Shown here in pieces: positions 1-6,379 of a stretch of 8,159 nucleotides of DNA. Source of the stretch: DAOWGG01 sp965369815 (GTDB taxonomy: Bacteria > Patescibacteriota > Gracilibacteria > UM-FILTER-43-11). The translations under genes were made by a program, and so were the position numbers. Numbering within the stretch: position 1 is the stretch's first letter; the number at the start of each line of letters is the position of its first letter. Location: positions 1 to 8,159 of the forward strand of contig CBDUQS010000046.1 in NCBI GenBank assembly GCA_965369815.1, in the 5' to 3' direction. The notes below the pieces were generated by a model. That model searched no databases and had not been told where the DNA came from. It saw only the letters and a list, made by a program, of their open reading frames with translations.

Positions 1-1641
1 GAAGGAAAGCGACTTACTAATGTTCAAAAATGAATTCGAACTGGGGATATTGATGAAGTAGGTGACGCAAGTCATCTGACTTTTTTTGAAATGCTCGGAA
101 ACTGGAGTTTAGGTGATTATTTCAAAGAAGGAGCAATTGAAATGAGCTATGAATTTTTGACCAAAAAGTTAAACATTGACCCAAGATATTTATCCGTCAG
201 TGTTTTTGGCGGAGATGATGATTTCCCAGACCTTCCTGTGGATAATGAATCTGCTGAAATTTGGCTAAAAATAGGAATTCCAAAGGAGCGAATCGGATTT
301 ATTAAAGGTGGTGTTAAAGCTAGCGAAAATAATTGGTGGGGTCCAGCTGGTCAAACTGGTCCATGCGGACCTAGTACAGAAATGTTTTATTGGGTTGGCG
401 AAGGAGAACCTCATGGAAACCCAAACGAAAACGAAGAAGACTGGCTCGAAATTTGGAATGATGTTCTCATGCAATACAACAAAACCGAAAATGGCGAATA
501 TGAACAGTTAATGCAACAAAACATTGATACAGGGATGGGATTGGAGCGAGTCGCCGCGGTTCTACAGGGAAAAAAGAATGTTTACGAAACCGAACTTTTT
601 CAGCCAATTATTGAAAAAATTGAAGCACTCTCCAATAAAAAATACTCAGACAATCCATCATCGTTCCGCGTCATTGTAGATCATCTACGTGCAGCAACCG
701 TTATGGCAGGAGATGGAGTGAAGCCAGGCAATGTTGATCAAGGGTATGTCATGCGCCGATTAATGCGCCGTGCCATCCGGCACGGAAAAAACATTGGAAT
801 TGAAGAAAATTTCACTCATGTTATTGCGAAAAAAGTCATCCATTTAATGAGTGATATCTATCCAGAGCTAAAACATGAAGAAGAGATATTAAAAACTTTT
901 ACCTTAGAAGAGGAGCAATTTCGAAAAACATTAAACCATGGCCTAAAAGAATTTGAAAAATTGCTAAAAGGTTTTGAAATGGCTTTTGAGAAAGCGAGCA
1001 AAAAAATAACCGAAATATCCGGAAAACAAGCTTTCAAACTTTACGACACCTATGGTTTTCCAATCGAAATGACGACCGAGGAAGCTGAAAAGCACAATCT
1101 AACCGTTGATCGAGAAGGTTTTAATAAAGCCTTTGAAGAACATCAGGAAAAATCTCGTGCAGGTGCTGAAGAAAAGTTTAAAGGAGGCTTACAAGACAAT
1201 TCCGAAGCTACAACTGCGCTTCACACAGCCACTCACCTACTCCACGCTGCTCTTCATAAAGTACTCGGCGATCACGCCAATCAAAAAGGTTCAAACATTA
1301 CCGCTGAAAGATTACGTTTCGATTTCACCCATCCAAACAAAATGACACCAGAACAATTAGAAGAGGTGGAAAAATTTGTAAACGATGCCATTACAGACGA
1401 TGCAAAAATAACCTGTGAAACCATGACGGTAGAAGAAGCAAAAGCAGAGGGGGCAATGGGATTATTCGAAGGAAAATACGGTGAAAAAGTGAAAGTTTAT
1501 ACCGTAGAAGGGTGGAGCAAAGAAATCTGCGGTGGACCTCACGTAGAACATACGGGAATTTTAGGAAAATTTAAGATTAAAAAAGAGCAATCTTCAAGCG
1601 CCGGAATCCGAAGAATCAAAGCAATTCTAATTAACGAATAA
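1..1641 (+). CDS. alaS: alanyl-tRNA synthetase, 5'-truncated, with one in-frame TGA
   Basis: Class II synthetase that charges tRNA-Ala in the cytoplasm. The start lies outside the window. Frame 1 is open from base 1 to TAA at 1639-1641 except for TGA at 31-33. Homologous sequence lies on both sides: EGKRLTNVQK before it and IRTGDIDEVGDASH after it, leading into the motif-2 region FFEMLGNWSLGDYFK. The TGA sits where relatives usually have Cys (QKC-IR). Class II motif 3, GMGLERV, is at 532-552. The editing-domain zinc site is intact: HTATH, with His codons at 1222 and 1234, and CGGPH, with Cys codon 1528 and His codon 1540. The linker before the editing domain is short (KFKGGLQDNSE), so the usual beta-barrel appears missing, and the protein ends at SSSAGIRRIKAILINE with no DHHA1/C-Ala domain. 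With about 546 visible codons it is far shorter than the ~876-residue E. coli enzyme, which fits CPR-type short AlaRS. Initiation at ATG 91 would cut into the catalytic core, so I do not believe that start. No clear intrinsic terminator follows. Confidence 0.93.
59..78 (+). other. possible RNA hairpin with GCAA tetraloop inside alaS, downstream of the TGA
   Basis: Bases 59-66 pair with 71-78 (eight pairs, two of them G-U) around a GCAA loop at 67-70, a GNRA tetraloop. It begins 25 nt after the in-frame TGA at 31-33. Hairpins just downstream of UGA can promote recoding, but this loop does not look like a typical bacterial SECIS. The same bases encode a conserved protein segment (VGDASH), so the pairing may be chance. 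Confidence 0.25.
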
Positions 1642-1668
1642 TCAGAGAGGAAATCGTAATAATAATTT

Positions 1669-1694
1669 GTCATTCTGAGCGAAGCCAAAGAATG
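1669..1694. repeat. interspersed-type repeat with CATTCT/AGAATG inverted ends
   Basis: The element starts TGTCATTCTGAGCGAAG and ends AAAGAATG. The arms CATTCT (1671-1676) and AGAATG (1689-1694) are exact inverted repeats around a 12-base loop. From memory, a 'gtcattctgagcgaagcgaagaat'-like sequence recurs between genes in many bacterial genomes; I cannot confirm its copy number here. It lies just after alaS in non-coding DNA. Confidence 0.55.
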
Positions 1695-1730
1695 TATACA
1701 TTTTTTATACATGAACAAGTTTTGTATACA
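1692..1730. repeat. AT-rich palindromes: TGTATACA twice
   Basis: The 8-bp palindrome TGTATACA occurs at 1693-1700 and 1723-1730. In addition ATGTATA (1692-1698) and TATACAT (1706-1712) are inverted arms around a T-rich 7-base loop, so the stretch could fold as a small hairpin. It directly abuts the preceding repeat. No regulator is identifiable. Confidence 0.45.
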
Positions 1731-1738
1731 GAAAACTA

Positions 1739-1805
1739 ACCCCCTCGCCCCATTTGGCACTCCCCCTTAATTAAGGGGGAGATGTCACGTAGTGAAAGAG
1801 GGGGT
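1739..1805. repeat. nested palindromic element (MITE/REP-like)
   Basis: A perfect 22-bp palindrome at 1760-1781 (half-site CTCCCCCTTAA) sits inside outer inverted arms ACCCCCTC (1739-1746) and GAGGGGGT (1798-1805). The 67-bp whole can fold as a two-level hairpin. No run of T follows either arm, so it is not an ordinary intrinsic terminator. The structure and its non-coding position suggest a short mobile or dispersed palindromic element. Confidence 0.6.
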
Positions 1806-1850
1806 CAACACAATCTAGAGTTATTCCATAAAATCACTGAGCAACATCAC

Positions 1851-1879
1851 TTGCACTTGAGACATTTTTTTGGTATAAT
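1851..1879 (+). promoter_or_regulatory. sigma-70-type promoter of mscS with extended -10
   Basis: -35 TTGCAC at 1851-1856, a 17-bp spacer, then a perfect TATAAT at 1874-1879. TG at 1871-1872 makes an extended -10 (TGGTATAAT). Transcription would begin near 1886, giving a leader of about 35 nt. The -10 element is nearly identical to the one upstream of the pilus ATPase gene. Confidence 0.72.
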
Positions 1880-1880
1880 A

Positions 1881-1902
1881 TTAAGATTAAATTAAGATTA
1901 AA
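1881..1902. repeat. two tandem 11-bp repeats at the mscS transcription start
   Basis: The unit TTAAGATTAAA occurs twice without a mismatch at 1881-1891 and 1892-1902, immediately after the -10 and over the predicted start point. Spacing of one helical turn is compatible with an operator, but low sequence complexity makes slippage an equal explanation. Confidence 0.45.
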
Positions 1903-1920
1903 TTCTAATTGAAATAAAAA

Positions 1921-3117
1921 ATGTTTTTAGAAAAATTAATTCCATCGGCTTACGCCCAATTCTCTCAACAAGTAAAAGACACTGCTGTAGCAGGAAAAGA
2001 TGTTGCTGTAGGAAGTGCAGAAAGCGGACTTGAAGAGTTGGTTAAATTCGTCGTCAAAAATATCGACAACTGGATTGCCGGCATTATTATCGTTGTGGTC
2101 GCTTGGGTCATTGCTAAAATGGCAGCCGGAGCTATTAAACGAGAAATTATTAAAAAGAAAGGAGATGACGTTCAAGAAAGTGTTTTGATACTAGTGGAAC
2201 GAATGACAACTATTGTTATATTAACGGTTGGTGTCACGATCGCCGCTGCTATTAACGGATTGAATTTTACTGCCGTAATCGGAGCGATGTCTCTGGGAAT
2301 TGGTTTTGCACTCAAGGATATTATTGGAAACTTTATTTCCGGAATCATTATGTTATCTCAGGATCGCATAAGAATCGGAGACTTAATTAAAGTAGGTGAT
2401 GTGGTGGGAACGATTGTTTCAATCGATACAAGGGCTACCATTCTACAAGCCACTGATGGAACTGAAGTAGTGATTCCAAATCAATCTATGCTTAATGAAA
2501 CAATCATTAGTTTCACCACCAACCCATTCCGCCGCATCGAGCTAGTGGTAGGAGTCGACTATGGAACTGATTTACCTATGGTAACCAGCTTGGTTAAAGG
2601 AATCTTAGATAAAGATAAAGACGTGGTTGTAAAGCCAGAACCATTGATTCTTGTCGATGAATTTGGAGACAGTGCTATTAACATCAAAGTTCTTTTCTGG
2701 GTTGAATCCAGTAACAACTGGATGAAAGTACGCTCAAATCTTGCCAATCGAATCAGAAAAACATTCAGCGAACTCAATATTAATATTCCATTCCCAATCC
2801 GAACGCTTAAATTGGACGAAGACGATCGAAGCTTCTTAAAGACCATGGATAGCATGAAGAAGGGACTTGTTCCCGAACTCATTCCTGTACCAACCAACGA
2901 AGCAGTGATGCAGGCAGCACTAGAAAGCGAAAATGAGCCTCAGGTTCCCGCAGATATCTTTGAGCAAAGGAAGGCTCCAGCGCCAACCCCAGCACCAGTT
3001 GCTGAATCAAAAGTAGAAGCGCCTGCAAGTGAACCAGAAATGCCTCCAGTACCACAAGCCCCGAAGGCACCTGAAAAACCAGCAGAGCCAGCCGCTCCCC
3101 CACCGACACACCTATAG
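1921..3117 (+). CDS. mscS: MscS-family small-conductance mechanosensitive channel
   Basis: Predicted inner-membrane channel that opens under membrane tension and releases solutes during hypo-osmotic shock. Of 398 residues, likely membrane helices are TM1 ~51-71, TM2 ~88-110 and TM3 ~113-145. TM3 is the Gly/Ala-rich pore helix (VIGAMSLGIGFALKDIIGNF). The MscS beta domain follows (GDLIKVGDVVGTIVSID, then TDGTEVVIPNQSML, ~153-192), then the alpha/beta cytoplasmic vestibule to ~300. Residues ~340-398 are a low-complexity Pro/Ala/Glu tail not found in E. coli MscS (286 residues). The N-terminus contains IPSAYAQ, which resembles a signal-peptidase site but lacks a hydrophobic stretch before it. An in-frame TAA at 1915 fixes ATG 1921 as the first possible ATG. 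No Shine-Dalgarno is visible. It has its own promoter and faces pilB convergently. The stop is TAG. The family call is secure; MscS versus an MscK/YnaI-like subtype is not resolved. Confidence 0.93.
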   Translation: MFLEKLIPSAYAQFSQQVKDTAVAGKDVAVGSAESGLEELVKFVVKNIDNWIAGIIIVVVAWVIAKMAAGAIKREIIKKKGDDVQESVLILVERMTTIVILTVGVTIAAAINGLNFTAVIGAMSLGIGFALKDIIGNFISGIIMLSQDRIRIGDLIKVGDVVGTIVSIDTRATILQATDGTEVVIPNQSMLNETIISFTTNPFRRIELVVGVDYGTDLPMVTSLVKGILDKDKDVVVKPEPLILVDEFGDSAINIKVLFWVESSNNWMKVRSNLANRIRKTFSELNINIPFPIRTLKLDEDDRSFLKTMDSMKKGLVPELIPVPTNEAVMQAALESENEPQVPADIFEQRKAPAPTPAPVAESKVEAPASEPEMPPVPQAPKAPEKPAEPAAPPPTHL

Positions 3118-3204
3118 TTCAAAATTAGAAATTAAAAACTCGAAATTCGAAAAATAAAGCAATCTCAAAATACTTCGGACTTCGGATTTAGTGCTTCGGA
3201 TTTT
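3118..3204. repeat. convergent spacer with TCGAA and CTTCGGA repeats
   Basis: This 87-bp gap between the mscS and pilB stops holds TCGAAATTCGA (3140-3150, a small palindrome) and three copies of CTTCGGA at 3173-3179, 3180-3186 and 3194-3200, followed by six T. Read on the minus strand this is 'TCCGAAG' repeated, related to the heptamers in the pilB leader. No stable GC hairpin before the T run is evident, so I do not call a terminator although one would be expected between convergent genes. Confidence 0.5.
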
Positions 3205-4845
3205 TTATTGAGCCACTCTCTCTACCTCCTCCAACGTCGACACTCCATTAATCACCTTCACAATGCCATCCTCATGAAGTGTGAGCATTTTGCATTGCTG
3301 ATCAATATAAGTGTAAATTTCTGGCATTGGCTTATTTTCCAAAATCAAATTACGAAGCCCATCATCAAAGCGAAGCACTTCTGCGATTGAAACCTGCCCC
3401 TTAAACCCTGTTTTCCCGCATTCCTCACAACCCTTAGCATGCTTAAGCTCTGTGGGAACCGTTGGGATCTCAATCCCTTTTGCTTTAACTCCCTCAAGCG
3501 TTTCAGCAATATGAACCTTCTCGCTTTCAGTAATTGGCTTTAATTCAGAACAAGTAGGACAAAGCTTTCGAACCAAACGTTGAGCAATAATCAAATCTAA
3601 GGCAGGTGCTAAAATAAAGCCCTTAATTCCCATATTCATCAAGCGAGGGATGGATTCAACAGCGGAGTTCGTATGAAGCGTAGAGACAACCAAATGCCCT
3701 GTTAACGATGCCTGAGCGGCTGTTTCGGCCGTTTCTAAATCACGGATTTCTCCCACCATAATTACATCAGGATCCTGACGTAAAATAGCACGAAGTCCAG
3801 ACCCAAAATTATATTCCTCATCTTCCTGAATCTGACTCTGAGAAATACCCGCCAGATTATATTCGATCGGATCCTCAAGAGTGATTACTTTTTTAGTTTT
3901 TGTATCAATTTGCTGAAGCATGGTATACAGCGTAGTAGTTTTACCAGAACCCGTTGGTCCTGTAACCAAAATCATTCCATGGCTTAAGTTGATAGACTCC
4001 TGCATATCCTTAAGTGCTTTCCCCTCAAATCCAAGCTGTTCCAATGGAATATTTGCTCGTTCAGCATCCAAAAGACGCATCACCGTTGCTTCCCCATAAT
4101 GAGTGGGAAGTGTGGAAACACGAACATTAATTTTACGATTACTAAGCGCAAAGGAATACTGACCGTCCTGAGGAACATTGGTAACATTCAACTTAAGTTC
4201 AGAAAGATATTTAACTTCCTTAAGAACTCCATCGTATGTTTTAGGCTGAATCTCAAAAACAGTCTGTAAAATACCATCAACACGAAAACGAACCGCTACA
4301 CTTTTTTCCTCAGGCTGAAAATGAATATCAGAAGCATGAGTTTTCATGGCTCCGACCTGAATATAATTTAAAGCCACATCATAGTTAGCAGCTTCAACTT
4401 TCGTTTTTAAGTCCTGAAGATTAGAAATTTCATCCGCCACTGAACCTAGATCTTTTTCTTCAACAATATTATCAACTTTTTCCTGTTCTTTGTACTGCTT
4501 GGTAAAGTAAATTTTATGAGCCGCCTCAATCGATTCTTCAGAGGCAAGACTAACTTCAGCCCAGTAACCGTCCTTTCGGAGCTTCTCAATAAACGCCTGA
4601 GCTTTTGGATCCAAATCAACAACCGCAACACGTAATTTCTTACCCACCTGAGAAAAGATAGCCGCACGTGCCGTCTCAGCCTCATCTTTGGTTACAATAG
4701 TCGCAAGGTCTGAATTAACAGGAAGAACCAAAAGATTCACATAAGACATATCAAGTTCCTTTGCCTTACGCTGAACCGCTTCTTCTTTAAATTGCTGATT
4801 AACTTGTTTCACTCCACTTGCTAATTTTGAATTGTCCTGAGCCAT
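3205..4845 (-). CDS. pilB: type IV pilus assembly / type II secretion ATPase (PilB/GspE family)
   Basis: Cytoplasmic hexameric ATPase that powers pilin polymerisation at the inner-membrane platform. The 546 residues show the full motif set: HASDIHFQP ~170-178 (N2 domain), Walker A GPTGSGKT 296-303, Asp box TLEDPIEY 322-329, Walker B LRQDPDVIMVGEIRD 355-369 and His box GHLVVSTLHT 383-392. A tetracysteine zinc motif (Cys 429/432 and 473/476) is typical of PilB/GspE extension ATPases rather than the PilT retraction ATPase. The N-terminal ~150 residues are shorter than a full MshEN-type domain. ATG 4843-4845 is supported by an in-frame TAA two codons upstream; there is no Shine-Dalgarno, only A-rich sequence. 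Stop TAA. It has its own promoter at 4924-4952 and lies downstream of the ftsZ terminator, so it is probably a separate transcription unit. No pilC, pilT or pilin gene is in the window, so PilB versus GspE cannot be decided from context; PilB is favoured because CPR commonly carry type IV pili. Confidence 0.93.
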   Translation of the reverse strand: MAQDNSKLASGVKQVNQQFKEEAVQRKAKELDMSYVNLLVLPVNSDLATIVTKDEAETARAAIFSQVGKKLRVAVVDLDPKAQAFIEKLRKDGYWAEVSLASEESIEAAHKIYFTKQYKEQEKVDNIVEEKDLGSVADEISNLQDLKTKVEAANYDVALNYIQVGAMKTHASDIHFQPEEKSVAVRFRVDGILQTVFEIQPKTYDGVLKEVKYLSELKLNVTNVPQDGQYSFALSNRKINVRVSTLPTHYGEATVMRLLDAERANIPLEQLGFEGKALKDMQESINLSHGMILVTGPTGSGKTTTLYTMLQQIDTKTKKVITLEDPIEYNLAGISQSQIQEDEEYNFGSGLRAILRQDPDVIMVGEIRDLETAETAAQASLTGHLVVSTLHTNSAVESIPRLMNMGIKGFILAPALDLIIAQRLVRKLCPTCSELKPITESEKVHIAETLEGVKAKGIEIPTVPTELKHAKGCEECGKTGFKGQVSIAEVLRFDDGLRNLILENKPMPEIYTYIDQQCKMLTLHEDGIVKVINGVSTLEEVERVAQ

Positions 4846-4870
4846 TTTTTATTTTTTAGAATTGAATTTT

Positions 4871-4905
4871 TTTCGGATTTCGAGTTTCGAGTTTCGAGTT
4901 TCGAA
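4871..4905. repeat. five tandem 7-bp repeats in the pilB leader
   Basis: Five heptamers run head to tail: TTTCGGA, TTTCGAG three times, then TTTCGAA. On the pilB sense strand they read TTCGAAA, CTCGAAA (x3), TCCGAAA. They lie between the predicted pilB transcription start (~4917) and its ATG, so they would be transcribed into the 5' leader. Related units lie past the other end of pilB (3137-3200). Confidence 0.75.
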
Positions 4906-4923
4906 TTTATTTTTTATCTATAT

Positions 4924-4952
4924 ATTATACCAAATTTTCAGTAAAAAATCAA
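4924..4952 (-). promoter_or_regulatory. sigma-70-type promoter of pilB with extended -10
   Basis: On the minus strand: -35 TTGATT (4952-4947), a 17-bp spacer, then a perfect TATAAT (4929-4924) preceded by TG at 4932-4931. The block TTTGGTATAATAT matches that of the mscS promoter base for base. The predicted leader is about 70 nt and contains the heptamer repeats. Confidence 0.72.
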
Positions 4953-4987
4953 CCAACCAAAATCGTCGAACGAAAAAGGTGATTTAC

Positions 4988-5021
4988 AAAAAAACCCACC
5001 CCCGTAAAATACAGAGATGGG
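4988..5021 (-). terminator. intrinsic terminator downstream of ftsZ
   Basis: On the minus strand CCCATCTC (5021-5014) can pair with GGGGTGGG (5002-4995), eight pairs including G-U, around an 11-base loop, followed directly by seven T (4994-4988). It lies 20 bp after the ftsZ stop and before the pilB promoter, so it should separate the two units. Confidence 0.75.
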
Positions 5022-5040
5022 CCTTTGAATTTAAAATAAA

Positions 5041-6222
5041 TTACTTACGGAGTGTTTTGCGCATGAAGGCGGGAACTTCTAGGTCCACACCAGACCCACC
5101 CTTAGTCGCTGCCTGCTGAACACCAGTTACTTTAACGGATGAAGTAGGAATATTACCAAGACGTTGAATAGTTCCAGCAGCACTAGAATTCTGAGCTCGT
5201 TGCTGATCCTCTTCACTGAATCCAGTTGCAATCACAGTAACTTTAATTTCACCCGTGTAGCTTTCATTGATTACAGCACCAAAGATGATGTTTGCTTCGC
5301 TATCAGCTGCCTCGGTAATTACCTTGGCTGCTTCATCCACTTCAAACATAGAAAGGTCGTTTCCACCAGTAACATTAAACAGAATTCCTTTAGCTCCTTG
5401 GATAGACATTTCGAGAAGAGGACTTTCAATAGCTGCGCGCGCCGCATCCACCGCACGATTCTCACCAGTACCATAACCAACTCCCATCAAAGCAGAACCT
5501 GCACTTTGCATAATCGCACGAACATCCGCGAAATCCACATTGATCATTCCATGAACAGTGATCAAATCAGCCACTCCTTGAATCGCCTGACGAAGAATGT
5601 CATCTACAACGGTAAAGGCATCGGTCAAAGGTGTTTTTTTATCAATAATAGAAAGAATTCGATCATTTGGAATAGTGATAAGCGTATCCACTTTCTCTTT
5701 CAATTCATCAAAGCCATCCGCAGCGGTCTGCATGCGACGAACTCCTTCAAAAGAGAAAGGCTTGGTCACAACACCAACCGTTAAAATTCCCATTTCTTTA
5801 GCAATATCAGCGATAATAGGAGCAGCACCCGTACCGGTACCACCACCAAGACCACAGGTAACAAAAACCATATCAGCCCCTTCAATAGCAGCTTTCAACT
5901 CCTCACTACTTTCTTCAGCAGCCTTTTTCCCAATATCAGGAATAGATCCAGCACCAAGACCACGAGTAGTCCCCTTTCCAACATTGATTCGATGAGAAGC
6001 TTGAGAGTGATAAAGGGCCTGAGCATCGGTATTAACCGAAATGAAGTCAACCCCATCAACTTTCGCGCCAATCATACGATTAACGGCGTTTCCACCACCA
6101 CCACCAACACCAATAACCTTGATGGAGGCCAATGGAGTAATTTCTGGTTTTACTTCCATAGAATTATTAACTTGATTCGGTATCTTAGAGCCATTAAATA
6201 AGTTTTTAAGTGCTTCTGACAT
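5041..6222 (-). CDS. ftsZ: cell division protein FtsZ
   Basis: Tubulin-like GTPase that polymerises into the Z ring and organises cell division. The 393-residue length is normal for the family. After a ~31-residue N-terminal extension come KVIGVGGGGGNAVNRM (35-50), the tubulin signature GGGTGTG (126-132), FEGVRRMQTA (158-167) and the T7 synergy loop NVDFADVR (228-235), whose acidic residues complete the GTPase site of the next subunit. A variable linker at ~338-379 leads to the conserved C-terminal peptide DLEVPAFMRKTLRK, which binds FtsA and other partners. All catalytic motifs look intact. It begins at ATG 6220-6222 with no Shine-Dalgarno and ends in TAA. It lies 157 bp downstream of ftsA in the same direction, so the two may be co-transcribed, and an intrinsic terminator follows. 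No in-frame TGA occurs, although the protein is very glycine-rich. Confidence 0.98.
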   Translation of the reverse strand: MSEALKNLFNGSKIPNQVNNSMEVKPEITPLASIKVIGVGGGGGNAVNRMIGAKVDGVDFISVNTDAQALYHSQASHRINVGKGTTRGLGAGSIPDIGKKAAEESSEELKAAIEGADMVFVTCGLGGGTGTGAAPIIADIAKEMGILTVGVVTKPFSFEGVRRMQTAADGFDELKEKVDTLITIPNDRILSIIDKKTPLTDAFTVVDDILRQAIQGVADLITVHGMINVDFADVRAIMQSAGSALMGVGYGTGENRAVDAARAAIESPLLEMSIQGAKGILFNVTGGNDLSMFEVDEAAKVITEAADSEANIIFGAVINESYTGEIKVTVIATGFSEEDQQRAQNSSAAGTIQRLGNIPTSSVKVTGVQQAATKGGSGVDLEVPAFMRKTLRK

Positions 6223-6252
6223 GAGAATATTATTATTAGTGATAAAATTTTT

Positions 6253-6274
6253 ACCTGCCTGCCGGCAGGCAGGT
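6253..6274. repeat. perfect 22-bp GC-rich palindrome between ftsA and ftsZ
   Basis: The half-site ACCTGCCTGCC is followed directly by its reverse complement with no loop. Flanking AAAATT (6244-6249) and AATTTT (6279-6284) extend it as an interrupted stem. It contrasts sharply with the AT-rich surroundings. No T run follows on the coding strand, so it is a poor terminator. From memory, CCTGCC/GGCAGG palindromes are common between CPR genes. Confidence 0.75.
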
Positions 6275-6280
6275 TGATAA

Positions 6281-6328
6281 TTTTCAATTTTCAGGCTTCA
6301 AATAAAAATAAAAACTGGAAATTGAAAA
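6281..6328. repeat. AT-rich inverted repeat in the ftsA–ftsZ spacer
   Basis: TTTTCAATTTTCAG (6281-6294) and CTGGAAATTGAAAA (6315-6328) pair at 13 of 14 positions around a 20-base loop. It may fold in the transcript between ftsA and ftsZ, but there is no terminal T run. It may be one of the degenerate AT repeats typical of these spacers. Confidence 0.45.
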
Positions 6329-6379
6329 ATAGTTCAGCTTATTTTTGTTTTTGTTTTAGATGATGTGTAAACGCAGCGA

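Noticed and set aside
91..93. ATG 91 as the true alaS start
   Set aside because: It would remove the N-terminal catalytic part, and clear AlaRS sequence continues upstream in the same frame to base 1.
1739..1805. Nested palindrome as the alaS terminator
   Set aside because: Neither arm is followed by a T run, and it lies about 100 bp past the stop among other repeats.
1921..1959. Cleavable signal peptide ending AYA|Q on the MscS protein
   Set aside because: There is no hydrophobic core in the 12 residues before it, and an in-frame stop at 1915 prevents a longer N-terminus.
3173..3206. CTTCGGA repeats plus T run as an mscS terminator
   Set aside because: The repeats are direct, not inverted, so no stem forms before the T run.
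4871..4905. Tandem heptamers as a CRISPR array
   Set aside because: The units are 7 bp and contiguous, with no spacers and no cas genes.
5164..5784. 206-residue plus-strand ORF opposite ftsZ
   Set aside because: It is an antisense shadow of ftsZ with no own start signals or domain; FtsZ is unmistakable on the other strand.
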